From a bacterium (GTDB taxonomy: Bacteria; UBA6262): 8,825 nucleotides of DNA. Both the position numbers and the translations under genes were made by a program. Positions 1 through 6,321 of this stretch are shown in pieces. Positions within the stretch are counted from its first letter, which is position 1, and every line of letters begins with the position of its first letter. The stretch covers positions 1-8,825 of the forward strand of contig JAQUQP010000072.1 in the NCBI GenBank assembly GCA_028716025.1, given 5' to 3'. The notes beneath the pieces were generated by a model that made no database searches, had not been told where the DNA came from, and was given only the letters and a program-made list of their open reading frames with translations.

Positions 1-432
1 ATCGCGATCACTACTGACATCATCGTCGGTTTCCAGGGAGAAACTAAAAAAGATTTCCAGAAAACATTGGCCTTAGTGAAACAAGCCAAATTTGACGCTT
101 CTTTTGTTTTCAAATATTCACCCCGGCCGGGAACAAACGCAGCTGAACTGGCTGACGACGTCAGCGCGGCTGAAAAACAGCGGCGCCTGGAACTGGTCAA
201 CCTGGCCCAGCGAACAATAGCCAAGGAACTTAGTGCCGGAATGATCGGCAAGACAGTGGAAGTATTAGTAGAGAACCTGGCCACGGACGGTAAAAATCTG
301 TTTGGCAAAACTGCCGGATACCGCACAGTCATCATCAAGGCCCCGCCAGAATACATCGGGCAACTCATCCCTATCAAGATAACCTCAGCTAAAAACTGGA
401 CACTTTACGGAAAATCTGCTATAAAGCAATAG
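1..432 (+). CDS. miaB: tRNA-2-methylthio-N6-dimethylallyladenosine synthase MiaB, 3' part (5' end outside window)
   Basis: The reading frame is open from base 1 and ends at TAG 430-432, giving 143 residues of a protein whose family is usually about 430-450 long. MiaB is a radical-SAM methylthiotransferase. It adds a methylthio group to C2 of i6A37 in tRNAs that read codons starting with U, following MiaA. The visible part begins in the last strand of the radical-SAM domain (TTDIIVGF followed by GE), then shows the MiaB-type FKYSPRPGT motif (fragment residues 38-46), a charged helix, and a TRAM RNA-binding domain from about residue 80 (GKTVEVLVEN) to the end. The YSPRPGT motif separates it from RimO (YSxExGT) and fits MiaB better than MtaB. 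The [4Fe-4S] CxxxCxxC site must lie upstream and cannot be checked. One oddity is glutamine where the family nearly always has proline in VGFPGE (bases 34-36). The MiaB family call is strong; exact substrate is inferred, helped by miaA being in the same cluster. Confidence 0.93.
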   Translation: MAITTDIIVGFQGETKKDFQKTLALVKQAKFDASFVFKYSPRPGTNAAELADDVSAAEKQRRLELVNLAQRTIAKELSAGMIGKTVEVLVENLATDGKNLFGKTAGYRTVIIKAPPEYIGQLIPIKITSAKNWTLYGKSAIKQ

Positions 433-440
433 ATATAGCA

Positions 441-447
441 AAGGAGG
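441..447 (+). promoter_or_regulatory. Strong Shine-Dalgarno for the LapA-like gene
   Basis: AAGGAGG, a near-perfect complement to the 16S rRNA 3' end, sits 8 nt before the ATG at 456. It fixes that start and suggests the small membrane protein is well translated independently of miaB, which ends 23 nt before the ATG. Confidence 0.85.
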
Positions 448-455
448 CGATCTAT

Positions 456-740
456 ATGCTGGGTCTTAAACTGCTTTTCTTTCTCGTTATTACTATTTTT
501 ATCGCTATTTTCGCGACACAAAACAATACGCTGATGACCATTAAGTTATTTAATTGGGAATCACCTGAGATATCTTTGGTCATTGTGATCTTCGGCTCTA
601 TCCTGGTCGGATTTGTCTGGGCGCTGATACCGGCCTCGATCAGGATCGTTTCGCTTAAACACAAGGTACAAAAATTGGAAGATTATATGGAGATCAAGGA
701 TAGGAACACTTATAGACCGGGAGCCATCCCCAGGCAATGA
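456..740 (+). CDS. LapA-domain (DUF1049) inner-membrane protein
   Basis: This is a 94-residue integral membrane protein of the LapA/DUF1049 type. It has a first membrane segment at about residues 3-20, directly followed by the diagnostic FATQNN motif (family FAxQN), a short beta-like stretch (LMTIKLFNW), a second membrane segment at about 40-62, and a charged, probably coiled-coil tail (about 65-80) facing the cytoplasm. In E. coli, LapA with LapB/YciM controls lipopolysaccharide synthesis through LpxC turnover. That role is not shown here, and LapA-domain proteins also occur outside that pathway, so no gene symbol is given. The start is set by the strong ribosome site at 441-447. Its last codons overlap the next gene as ATGA (737-740), so the two are translationally coupled. 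No LapB-like TPR protein is visible in the window. Family assignment is fairly secure; function is open. Confidence 0.8.
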   Translation: MLGLKLLFFLVITIFIAIFATQNNTLMTIKLFNWESPEISLVIVIFGSILVGFVWALIPASIRIVSLKHKVQKLEDYMEIKDRNTYRPGAIPRQ

Positions 741-1303
741 AGAAACGTACCAGTTTTATCGTTATCGCCATAGTTATAATTCTTGGCTTGGTATTGATCA
801 ATACTAATTTTTTTTGGAACAAGGTCAATCCGATCTTTTATGGCGATATCCTGAATAAATACGCGGGAATATACAAGATCGATCCGCTGCTGATAGCGGC
901 GATCATCAATACTGAGAGCAAATTCTGGACCCATGCCCAGTCACCGGTAGGAGCGATCGGCTTGATGCAGATCATGCCGGAGACAGGCCGGGAAGTCGCG
1001 GGGAAATTAAAGATCTATAATTTCCATGACCATGACCTTTATGTGCCGGAGATAAATATCGAGATCGGTTGTTATTACCTGGCGGAGATCAGGAAAGAAT
1101 GCGGCGATGACCAGGTAGCCATGCTGGCCAGCTATAACGCCGGGAAGAATATAGTCAAAAACTGGAAAAGCACCGGACAGCAGCTGACTATTAGCCAGAT
1201 ACCGTACAAGGAAACCAGGAACTTTGTCACCCAGGTTTTGCATACCCACACACGACTCAAGCTTATACAAAAAATCAAGAAAATGATCACCTTCAGGTGG
1301 TAA
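737..1303 (+). CDS. Membrane-anchored SLT-type lytic transglycosylase
   Basis: This is a 188-residue protein with one N-terminal hydrophobic segment (residues 7-25, after MKKR; uncleaved anchor or signal peptide) and a single soluble lytic transglycosylase domain filling the rest. Such enzymes cut the MurNAc-GlcNAc bond of peptidoglycan from the periplasmic side, leaving 1,6-anhydroMurNAc. Family motifs appear in order: ESKF with the predicted catalytic Glu60, GLMQIMP (75-81), ASYNAG (131-136) and the PYKETRNFV motif (156-164) that closes the domain. The arrangement is the compact, SltY-C-terminal-domain-like form typical of family 1 enzymes, with no LysM or other wall-binding module. The ATG lies inside the stop of the LapA-like gene (ATGA 737-740), pointing to coupled translation. 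mutS follows after 26 nt. No lipobox cysteine is seen near the N-terminus. The enzyme class is secure; the cellular task (turnover, or assembly of an envelope-spanning machine) is unknown. Confidence 0.9.
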   Translation: MKKRTSFIVIAIVIILGLVLINTNFFWNKVNPIFYGDILNKYAGIYKIDPLLIAAIINTESKFWTHAQSPVGAIGLMQIMPETGREVAGKLKIYNFHDHDLYVPEINIEIGCYYLAEIRKECGDDQVAMLASYNAGKNIVKNWKSTGQQLTISQIPYKETRNFVTQVLHTHTRLKLIQKIKKMITFRW

Positions 1304-1329
1304 TTCGAACACAGTACGCAGGACGCTAA

Positions 1330-3834
1330 ATGACAACAACGAAACTCACACCATTAATGGAACAATACCAGCGGATAAAAAAGCAATACCCGCAGGCGCT
1401 TTTATTTTTCCGGCTGGGTGATTTTTATGAGCTGTTCGGCGATGATGCCAAGCTGGCTGCTAAGCTGCTCCAGATCACGCTGACTGCCCGGCACACAGTA
1501 CCGATGTGCGGTGTGCCGTACCATAGCGCCACCGGCTACATCGCCAAATTGATCAAAGCCGGTTACAAGGTCGCGGTATGCGAACAAACCGAGGACCCGG
1601 CCACGGCTAAAGGATTAGTGAAAAGAGAGATAGTCCGGATCATCACCCCGGGAACGATCCTGGAAGATAATCTCCTGGAAAGGACCAATAATAATTTTTT
1701 AAGCGCGGTAGCGATCGATCCGGAAACAAAAACCTTCGGCCTGGCCACGGCTGATATTTCTACCGGTGAATTCATGGCTACTCAGTTCAAGAGCGATACC
1801 AGCTTGGAACAACTGGCCACGGAAATAGCGCGGCTTTCCCCGGCAGAAATATTACTGCCTGAATCAGCCAAATCCAATCCCGGGATAAACCGTATTGGCC
1901 AGTCTTACCAAAAGTTATTGAATTACCGTGATGACTGGGCTTTTAACTACCAGAATAATTACGTAAAATTGATTACCCATTTTAATGTCGGGACACTGAA
2001 AGGTTTCGGCTTGGAGAACCTGGTAACCGTGGTACAGGCAGCGGGAGCCATTATCGACTACCTGGAAGAAACGCAAAAACAATCCCTGGCTCATCTTAAG
2101 CGCATTGCCTATTACAATGTGGAAGATCATATGATCCTGGACGAAAGCACCCTGCGGCACCTGGAGATCATGGCCAACCAGCAGGAAAGCTCGTCCCAAA
2201 ATACTTTGTTAGCAACCCTGGACCAGACGCAAACTCCCATGGGCTCGCGTTTGTTAAAACGCTGGCTGACCCAGCCGTTGATCAAGGTGGCGCAGATCAA
2301 TAAGCGTCTAGAAGCGGTGGAGGAGTTATATAATAACGGGATCAACCGGCGCAATGTCCGCGAACTGCTGAAAGAAGTGGCAGACCTCGAACGGCTCATT
2401 TCCCGGATCACCTGCGGCACAGCCAATCCCCGTGACCTGGTCGGATTAAAGAACTCGCTCTATTTATTGCCGAAGATCAAAGAATTCGCTTTAAACCTGC
2501 GCTCAGAGCTGCTGGTAGAAATAATCGACTCTGTCAAACCTTTACCTGAGATCGCGGAGATGGTGGATAAAGCGATCATCAATGAACCGCCGGTAAGCGT
2601 CAAAGAAGGCGGTATGATCAAGCGCGGGTATCACGCCGAGTTGGACAAATTGTATACTGCTAAATCTTCCAGTAAGGAATTCCTGGCGAATTTGGAATTG
2701 AAAGAAAAAGAACGCACCGGCATTAATTCCCTGAAGGTGCGCTTTAACTCTGTCTTCGGTTACTATATTGAAATTACCAAGGCTCATCTTGACGCCGTAC
2801 CGCCGGATTATGTGCGCAAGCAGACACTGGTGAACGCGGAACGGTTCATCACCCCGGAATTAAAGGACCATGAAACACTTATCTTACGGGCAGAAGAGGA
2901 AATCAACAAACTAGAATATGACGTCTTCAATCAGGTGAGGCAGGAGATCGCTAAAGAAACTGCCGCGATCCAAAGAACAGCGACCAGCCTTGCGCAACTG
3001 GATGTATTGATATCATTTGCCGAAATAGCCACGATCAATGATTACCATAAACCGGCTGTTGATGACGGCGGGACACTGATACTGAAAGACTGCCGCCACC
3101 CGGTAGTGGAAGCAATGCTGGCAACCGCGGATAAATTTGTGCCTAATGATGTCTCGCTCGATACCGAAGATAATATGATCCATATCATCACCGGACCGAA
3201 TATGGCCGGTAAATCAACCTATATCAGGCAGGTAGCTTTATGCGTGCTCATGGCGCAGATAGGTTCATTCGTTCCGGCTAATGAAGCCCGCATCGGCATC
3301 GTTGACAGGATCTTCACTCGTATAGGCTCAGGAGACAATATCGCACGGGGAGAAAGCACTTTTATGGTGGAAATGACAGAGACAGCCAACATTCTCAACA
3401 ATGCCACCAAACGTAGCTTGCTGATCCTGGATGAGATCGGCCGGGGTACCAGCACCTTTGACGGGATCAGTATTGCCTGGGCAGTGGTGGAATTCCTACA
3501 CGAGAAAGGCCTCCGCACGTTATTTGCCACCCATTATTTTGAATTGACAGAATTATCACAAACCCTGCCGCTGGTAAAAAATTATAATGTCCTGGTCAGG
3601 GAATGGCAGGATAAGATCGTTTTCCTGCGCAAGGTAGTGCCTGGCGTTGCTGACAAGAGCTATGGCATCCATGTCGCCAAACTGGCGGGCCTGCCGCTGA
3701 CGATCATTGAACGCTCCAAGCAAATATTGGATGACCTGGAAACGAACAGCTACCGGGATGACGGCGTGCCAAAACTGGCGCCGCATAAACTGAAAAAATC
3801 GCAAATGATGTTATTCCAAGAAAAGGAAAAATAG
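1330..3834 (+). CDS. mutS: DNA mismatch repair protein MutS
   Basis: This 834-residue, full-length MutS binds base mismatches and small loops, then forms an ATP-bound sliding clamp that recruits MutL. Domain I carries the mismatch-reading FYE motif (F32-Y33-E34 within GDFYELF). The connector, lever and clamp domains follow; the clamp is recognisable from the FGYYIEITKAH region and the LVNAERF/ITPELK stretch. The C-terminal ABC-type ATPase has Walker A GPNMAGKST (622-630), the GDN..RGESTF segment, Walker B LLILDEIGRGTSTFDG (D701, E702) and the FATHY histidine (H735). The tail is short and ends with QMMLF (825-829), a good match to the beta-clamp binding consensus. The F-x-E motif and overall length place it in MutS1 rather than MutS2, which lacks mismatch recognition and has a Smr domain. 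A CAGGA at 1319-1323 lies 6 nt before the ATG. The gene ends with a double stop (TAGTAG). It lies 26 nt after the lytic transglycosylase gene and shares the cluster with mutL. Confidence 0.98.
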   Translation: MTTTKLTPLMEQYQRIKKQYPQALLFFRLGDFYELFGDDAKLAAKLLQITLTARHTVPMCGVPYHSATGYIAKLIKAGYKVAVCEQTEDPATAKGLVKREIVRIITPGTILEDNLLERTNNNFLSAVAIDPETKTFGLATADISTGEFMATQFKSDTSLEQLATEIARLSPAEILLPESAKSNPGINRIGQSYQKLLNYRDDWAFNYQNNYVKLITHFNVGTLKGFGLENLVTVVQAAGAIIDYLEETQKQSLAHLKRIAYYNVEDHMILDESTLRHLEIMANQQESSSQNTLLATLDQTQTPMGSRLLKRWLTQPLIKVAQINKRLEAVEELYNNGINRRNVRELLKEVADLERLISRITCGTANPRDLVGLKNSLYLLPKIKEFALNLRSELLVEIIDSVKPLPEIAEMVDKAIINEPPVSVKEGGMIKRGYHAELDKLYTAKSSSKEFLANLELKEKERTGINSLKVRFNSVFGYYIEITKAHLDAVPPDYVRKQTLVNAERFITPELKDHETLILRAEEEINKLEYDVFNQVRQEIAKETAAIQRTATSLAQLDVLISFAEIATINDYHKPAVDDGGTLILKDCRHPVVEAMLATADKFVPNDVSLDTEDNMIHIITGPNMAGKSTYIRQVALCVLMAQIGSFVPANEARIGIVDRIFTRIGSGDNIARGESTFMVEMTETANILNNATKRSLLILDEIGRGTSTFDGISIAWAVVEFLHEKGLRTLFATHYFELTELSQTLPLVKNYNVLVREWQDKIVFLRKVVPGVADKSYGIHVAKLAGLPLTIIERSKQILDDLETNSYRDDGVPKLAPHKLKKSQMMLFQEKEK

Positions 3835-3837
3835 TAG

Positions 3838-3919
3838 TTTTAAGTTGAAAGTGTAAAGTGTTAAATTTTGGTAAAATACCATAACTTATAACTTAAAACT
3901 TAACACTTATAACTTTATT
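3838..3919 (+). repeat. AT-rich inverted array of 7-bp units filling the mutS-pilZ gap
   Basis: The gap between mutS and the PilZ gene is almost entirely made of degenerate heptamers. Five units in one orientation start at 3885, 3892, 3899, 3906 and 3913 (CTTATAA, CTTAAAA, CTTAACA, CTTATAA, CTTTATT). Four reverse-complement units start at 3838, 3845, 3852 and 3859 (for example TTTTAAG and TGTAAAG). The two halves mirror each other about base 3875, where a small perfect hairpin TGGTA-AAA-TACCA (3869-3881) sits. Pairing shifted by two units is better still: 3856-3869 against 3895-3908 matches at 13 of 14 positions. ACTTATAACTT occurs twice (3884-3894, 3905-3915). The structure is directly visible. 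Whether it ends transcription, stabilises mRNA or is a mobile or slippage-grown repeat is not known. There is no run of T after a GC-rich stem, so it is not a classic intrinsic terminator. Confidence 0.75.
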
Positions 3920-3925
3920 TAATAA

Positions 3926-3931
3926 AAGGAG
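3926..3931 (+). promoter_or_regulatory. Shine-Dalgarno for the PilZ gene
   Basis: AAGGAG lies 6 nt before the ATG at 3938, directly after the heptamer array. It supports this start and shows the PilZ gene has its own translation signal rather than being coupled to mutS. Confidence 0.7.
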
Positions 3932-3937
3932 AAGCCC

Positions 3938-4393
3938 ATGACGTATCATCGCCTGAAACACCATCCGGAAAGAAGAGTACACAAGCGCGTTCCTGTCCTG
4001 ACCTCACTGCTGGAACCGATCACCATCAAAGCGCCGCAATTGCATATAGACAAGCCTATTCCGGGATTTATGGGCAATCTGTCTGCCGGCGGTATGCAGA
4101 TCGCAACCTTCGTTGCCTTACCCGTAAATGTCGAGCTAGAGATCTCCATCAATGTGCCGGGGTTCCATAATGTTCATTTTAAGGGCAAAGCGAAAAGGAT
4201 CTATGAAAAGCAGGGATCGTTCCTGATCACCTTTAATTTTAGCAATATCAGCAACGAGATCAAGGATCATATTAACCGGATGGCAGAAGATTTCGAAATG
4301 TGTTATGATCGCAGGATATTAGGTGTCAGTGATGTTTGCTACGGACATAAATGTTCTTATTTCACATTATGCACTGAAGAATGCAAGAAATAG
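3938..4393 (+). CDS. PilZ-domain protein with cysteine-rich C-terminal tail
   Basis: This 151-residue soluble protein has one predicted PilZ domain. PilZ domains typically bind cyclic di-GMP through an RxxxR motif and a (D/N)xSxxG motif; both are here as R13-VHK-R17 and N47-LSAG-G52, followed by the expected beta-rich core (to about residue 102) and a helix (about 104-122). Binding is therefore likely, though not shown. After the domain comes a tail with four regularly placed cysteines, C134-x4-C139-x5-C145-x3-C149, plus H137 and a further C122. This pattern suggests a metal or Fe-S site or a redox switch and is not part of the standard PilZ fold. There is no signal peptide or membrane segment. 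The gene stands alone between mutS and mutL, with repeat arrays in both flanking gaps. A role in mismatch repair is not implied by the domain; position alone is the link. The PilZ call is good; target and ligand are unknown. Confidence 0.82.
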   Translation: MTYHRLKHHPERRVHKRVPVLTSLLEPITIKAPQLHIDKPIPGFMGNLSAGGMQIATFVALPVNVELEISINVPGFHNVHFKGKAKRIYEKQGSFLITFNFSNISNEIKDHINRMAEDFEMCYDRRILGVSDVCYGHKCSYFTLCTEECKK

Positions 4394-4399
4394 ATAACA

Positions 4400-4515
4400 A
4401 AATCCGGAAATCAGGTCAGCAGATACCAGAAGGAAGGGAATCAGGAATTGAGACTTTTTAACCTGCTATCCTAATATCCTGATAGCCTCTTCCTGATAAC
4501 CTGGTAACCTGTTCA
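4400..4515 (+). repeat. Inverted array of 8-bp CCTGNTAN-type units in the pilZ-mutL gap
   Basis: The right half is a clear degenerate octamer run. Units start at 4462 (CCTGCTAT), 4470 (CCTAATAT), 4478 (CCTGATAG), a shortened 4486 (CCTCTT), 4492 (CCTGATAA), 4500 (CCTGGTAA) and 4508 (CCTGTTCA). The left half holds reverse-complement-like, more eroded units in an 8-bp register: AAATCCGG (4400), AAATCAGG (4408), TCAGCAGA (4416), TACCAGAA (4424) and a final ATCAGG (4440-4445). A T-rich spacer (about 4446-4461) separates them. The architecture matches the heptamer array in the preceding gap, but the unit length and sequence differ. The remainder of the 161-bp gap (4516-4554) is AT-rich leader for mutL. 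The repeats are seen directly; their function is unknown. Confidence 0.7.
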
Positions 4516-4522
4516 CCGTATT

Positions 4523-4528
4523 TATAAA
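4523..4528 (+). promoter_or_regulatory. Possible -10 element for the mutL-miaA-hflX-pgsA run
   Basis: TATAAA lies in an AT-rich stretch (4518-4537) just after the octamer array and 26 nt before the mutL ATG. No convincing -35 box is seen 16-18 bp upstream, where octamer units lie. A weak AAAGAG (4539-4544), 10 nt before the ATG, could serve as ribosome site. This is a weak candidate, supported mainly by being the last place a promoter could sit before four overlapping genes. Confidence 0.2.
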
Positions 4529-4554
4529 TATTAAAAAGAAAGAGCAAATTTAAA

Positions 4555-6321
4555 ATGAGTCAAAAACATATACAAGTTTTGCCGGAAGAGGTCATTAATA
4601 AGATATCTGCCGGTGAAGTAATAGAAAGACCAGCCTCAGTGGTCAAAGAAATATTGGAGAATTCCCTCGATGCCGGCGCCACGGCTATTGACATTGAGAT
4701 CAAAAATGGCGGTAAAAAGCTGATCCGGATAACCGACAACGGACAAGGCATCCCGGCGCAGGATGTGCCGTTAGCCTTCCAGCGCCATGCTACCAGTAAA
4801 ATATCTGCATTCACTGACCTGGATATGTTGGATACCCTGGGATTCCGTGGAGAAGCGTTACCTAGTATCGCCGCGGTCAGCAAGACCACAATGGTTACCC
4901 GCACTCCCGAAACCATGTCCGCGGCTAAGATGACACTCCAAGGCGGGAAAATCCTTTCTAAAGGTGAAGAAGGGGCCAAGCCAGGCACTACGGTCAGCGT
5001 AGAGAATCTATTTGCCAATACTCCCGCTCGCTTGAAATTCTTGAAAAGCGACGCGACAGAATTCTCCCATATCCTGAACTTGGTCACGGAACTGGCTATT
5101 GCCAATTTCCGGGTAGCTTTTACCCTAGTTAATAATGACCGCAAGGTATTTAAACTTGCTCCGGCCCAAAAGCTGGAAGAACGACTATATGATCTTTTCG
5201 GGCAGGATATCCAAAAGCAATTATTGCCTGTAACCCTGGACCAGAAATTCATCTCGATCACCGGATATATCACCGCGCCAGACGCGGAGCTTTCCGGTAG
5301 GAACCAGCAATATTTATTTGTTAATAAACGTACGATCCATCATCGCTTGCTCAATCATGCTTTAACCACCGGTTATGATAACCTGTTGCCAGCCGGAAAA
5401 TATCCGGCAGTTTTTATTTTCTTTTCCATTAATCCGGAATTAGTGGATGTCAATGTCCATCCGGCTAAACGCGAAGTCAGGTTTTCCAACGAAGGGGCGA
5501 TCCATGATCTGACGGCCAGGGCTGTCCGCGACGCATTGCATCAGCCGGGAGTGATACGTGAAATGAAGGTTCCCATGGCAGGGTACCAGGTGCCCTTGGA
5601 CCAGCATTCTATCCCGGCCATGCTGCATACTGATACCGCGCCGGAACAGACCCTGCTTTCAGTGCAGGAACAAATGTTTTTATATAAAGCCCAACCTGCA
5701 GAAATGATCAAAACATCCGCTTTCGGGGACCTAAAGATCCTGGGACAAGCTGATAACGCGTATATAGTGGCTTCCTCGGGTAATGAATTAATGATCATCG
5801 ACCAGCATGCTGCCAGCGAGCGGGTCATGTACGAGAAATTCAAGAATGAATTTGAACAAAAAACTATCCAATCGCAAAAACTATTGATCCCTATAACTCT
5901 GGAAATTGATCTCCCGTCAAAAAACCTTTTACTGGCGCATAGTGACCTGCTGTCCCAACTGGGCTGGGAAATAGAAGATTTTGGCGCGACTACTTTGCTG
6001 ATCCGGGCCTTACCGGCTATCCTGGAAAAAGCCGGTGACCGGCAGTTCATCCTGGATATTGTGCGGGAAATATCCCGCCTGCAGGATATAAAAGACACCC
6101 CGGCAAGATCAGAGATTCGCCAAACCGTATTGGATAATATTTTTAAACTTTCTGCCTGCCACGCCGCGGTACGGTTCGGGGACGAGCTACAGCCCAACCA
6201 GATCAGTATGATCATCAATGCGCTTACCAGTACCAATAATCCTTATACCTGCCCGCACGGCCGGCCAACCTTGATCAAGCTTTCCCGGGCTGAACTGAAC
6301 AAGAGGTTCGAACGCACATGA
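4555..6321 (+). CDS. mutL: DNA mismatch repair protein MutL (endonuclease type)
   Basis: This 588-residue MutL couples mismatch detection by MutS to strand cutting and excision. The N-terminal GHKL ATPase has E32 and N36 in KEILENSLDAGA, DNGQGI (61-66), the RHATSKI stretch, TLGFRGEAL (94-102) and GTTVSVENLFANTPAR, which closes the ATP lid region. A short linker of about 50 residues leads to the C-terminal dimerisation domain. That domain holds the nuclease motif DQHA-x2-E-x4-E (D416 to E427), ACHAA (534-538) and CPHGRP (566-571), the residues that bind metal in MutL proteins of bacteria lacking MutH. A QKLLIP segment (441-446) matches the position and form of the clamp-binding motif known from Bacillus MutL. 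The protein should therefore nick DNA itself. The stop overlaps miaA as ATGA (6318-6321). Upstream is the octamer array rather than mutS directly, so its transcription may be separate from mutS. Confidence 0.98.
   Translation: MSQKHIQVLPEEVINKISAGEVIERPASVVKEILENSLDAGATAIDIEIKNGGKKLIRITDNGQGIPAQDVPLAFQRHATSKISAFTDLDMLDTLGFRGEALPSIAAVSKTTMVTRTPETMSAAKMTLQGGKILSKGEEGAKPGTTVSVENLFANTPARLKFLKSDATEFSHILNLVTELAIANFRVAFTLVNNDRKVFKLAPAQKLEERLYDLFGQDIQKQLLPVTLDQKFISITGYITAPDAELSGRNQQYLFVNKRTIHHRLLNHALTTGYDNLLPAGKYPAVFIFFSINPELVDVNVHPAKREVRFSNEGAIHDLTARAVRDALHQPGVIREMKVPMAGYQVPLDQHSIPAMLHTDTAPEQTLLSVQEQMFLYKAQPAEMIKTSAFGDLKILGQADNAYIVASSGNELMIIDQHAASERVMYEKFKNEFEQKTIQSQKLLIPITLEIDLPSKNLLLAHSDLLSQLGWEIEDFGATTLLIRALPAILEKAGDRQFILDIVREISRLQDIKDTPARSEIRQTVLDNIFKLSACHAAVRFGDELQPNQISMIINALTSTNNPYTCPHGRPTLIKLSRAELNKRFERT

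Noticed and set aside
1..432. RimO or MtaB instead of MiaB
   Set aside because: The YSPRPGT motif fits MiaB; RimO has YSxExGT. The presence of miaA in the same cluster agrees with MiaB.
1330..3834. MutS2 (no mismatch recognition)
   Set aside because: The F-x-E mismatch-reading motif in GDFYELF and the absence of a Smr domain identify MutS1.
3838..3919. Rho-independent terminator after mutS
   Set aside because: The stem would be AT-rich and there is no clean T run after the right arm, so the array is reported as a repeat rather than a terminator.
4400..4515. CRISPR array
   Set aside because: Units are 8 bp, degenerate and directly adjacent with no spacers, and occur in opposed orientations. 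None of this fits CRISPR.
4560..5273. 237-codon open frame on the minus strand within mutL
   Set aside because: It lies wholly inside a conserved gene, its translation resembles no known family, and it has no convincing start signal. It is a shadow of mutL codon use.
5541..6236. 231-codon open frame on the minus strand within mutL
   Set aside because: Same reasons: serine- and isoleucine-rich shadow translation antisense to conserved MutL motifs (DQHA, ACHAA).
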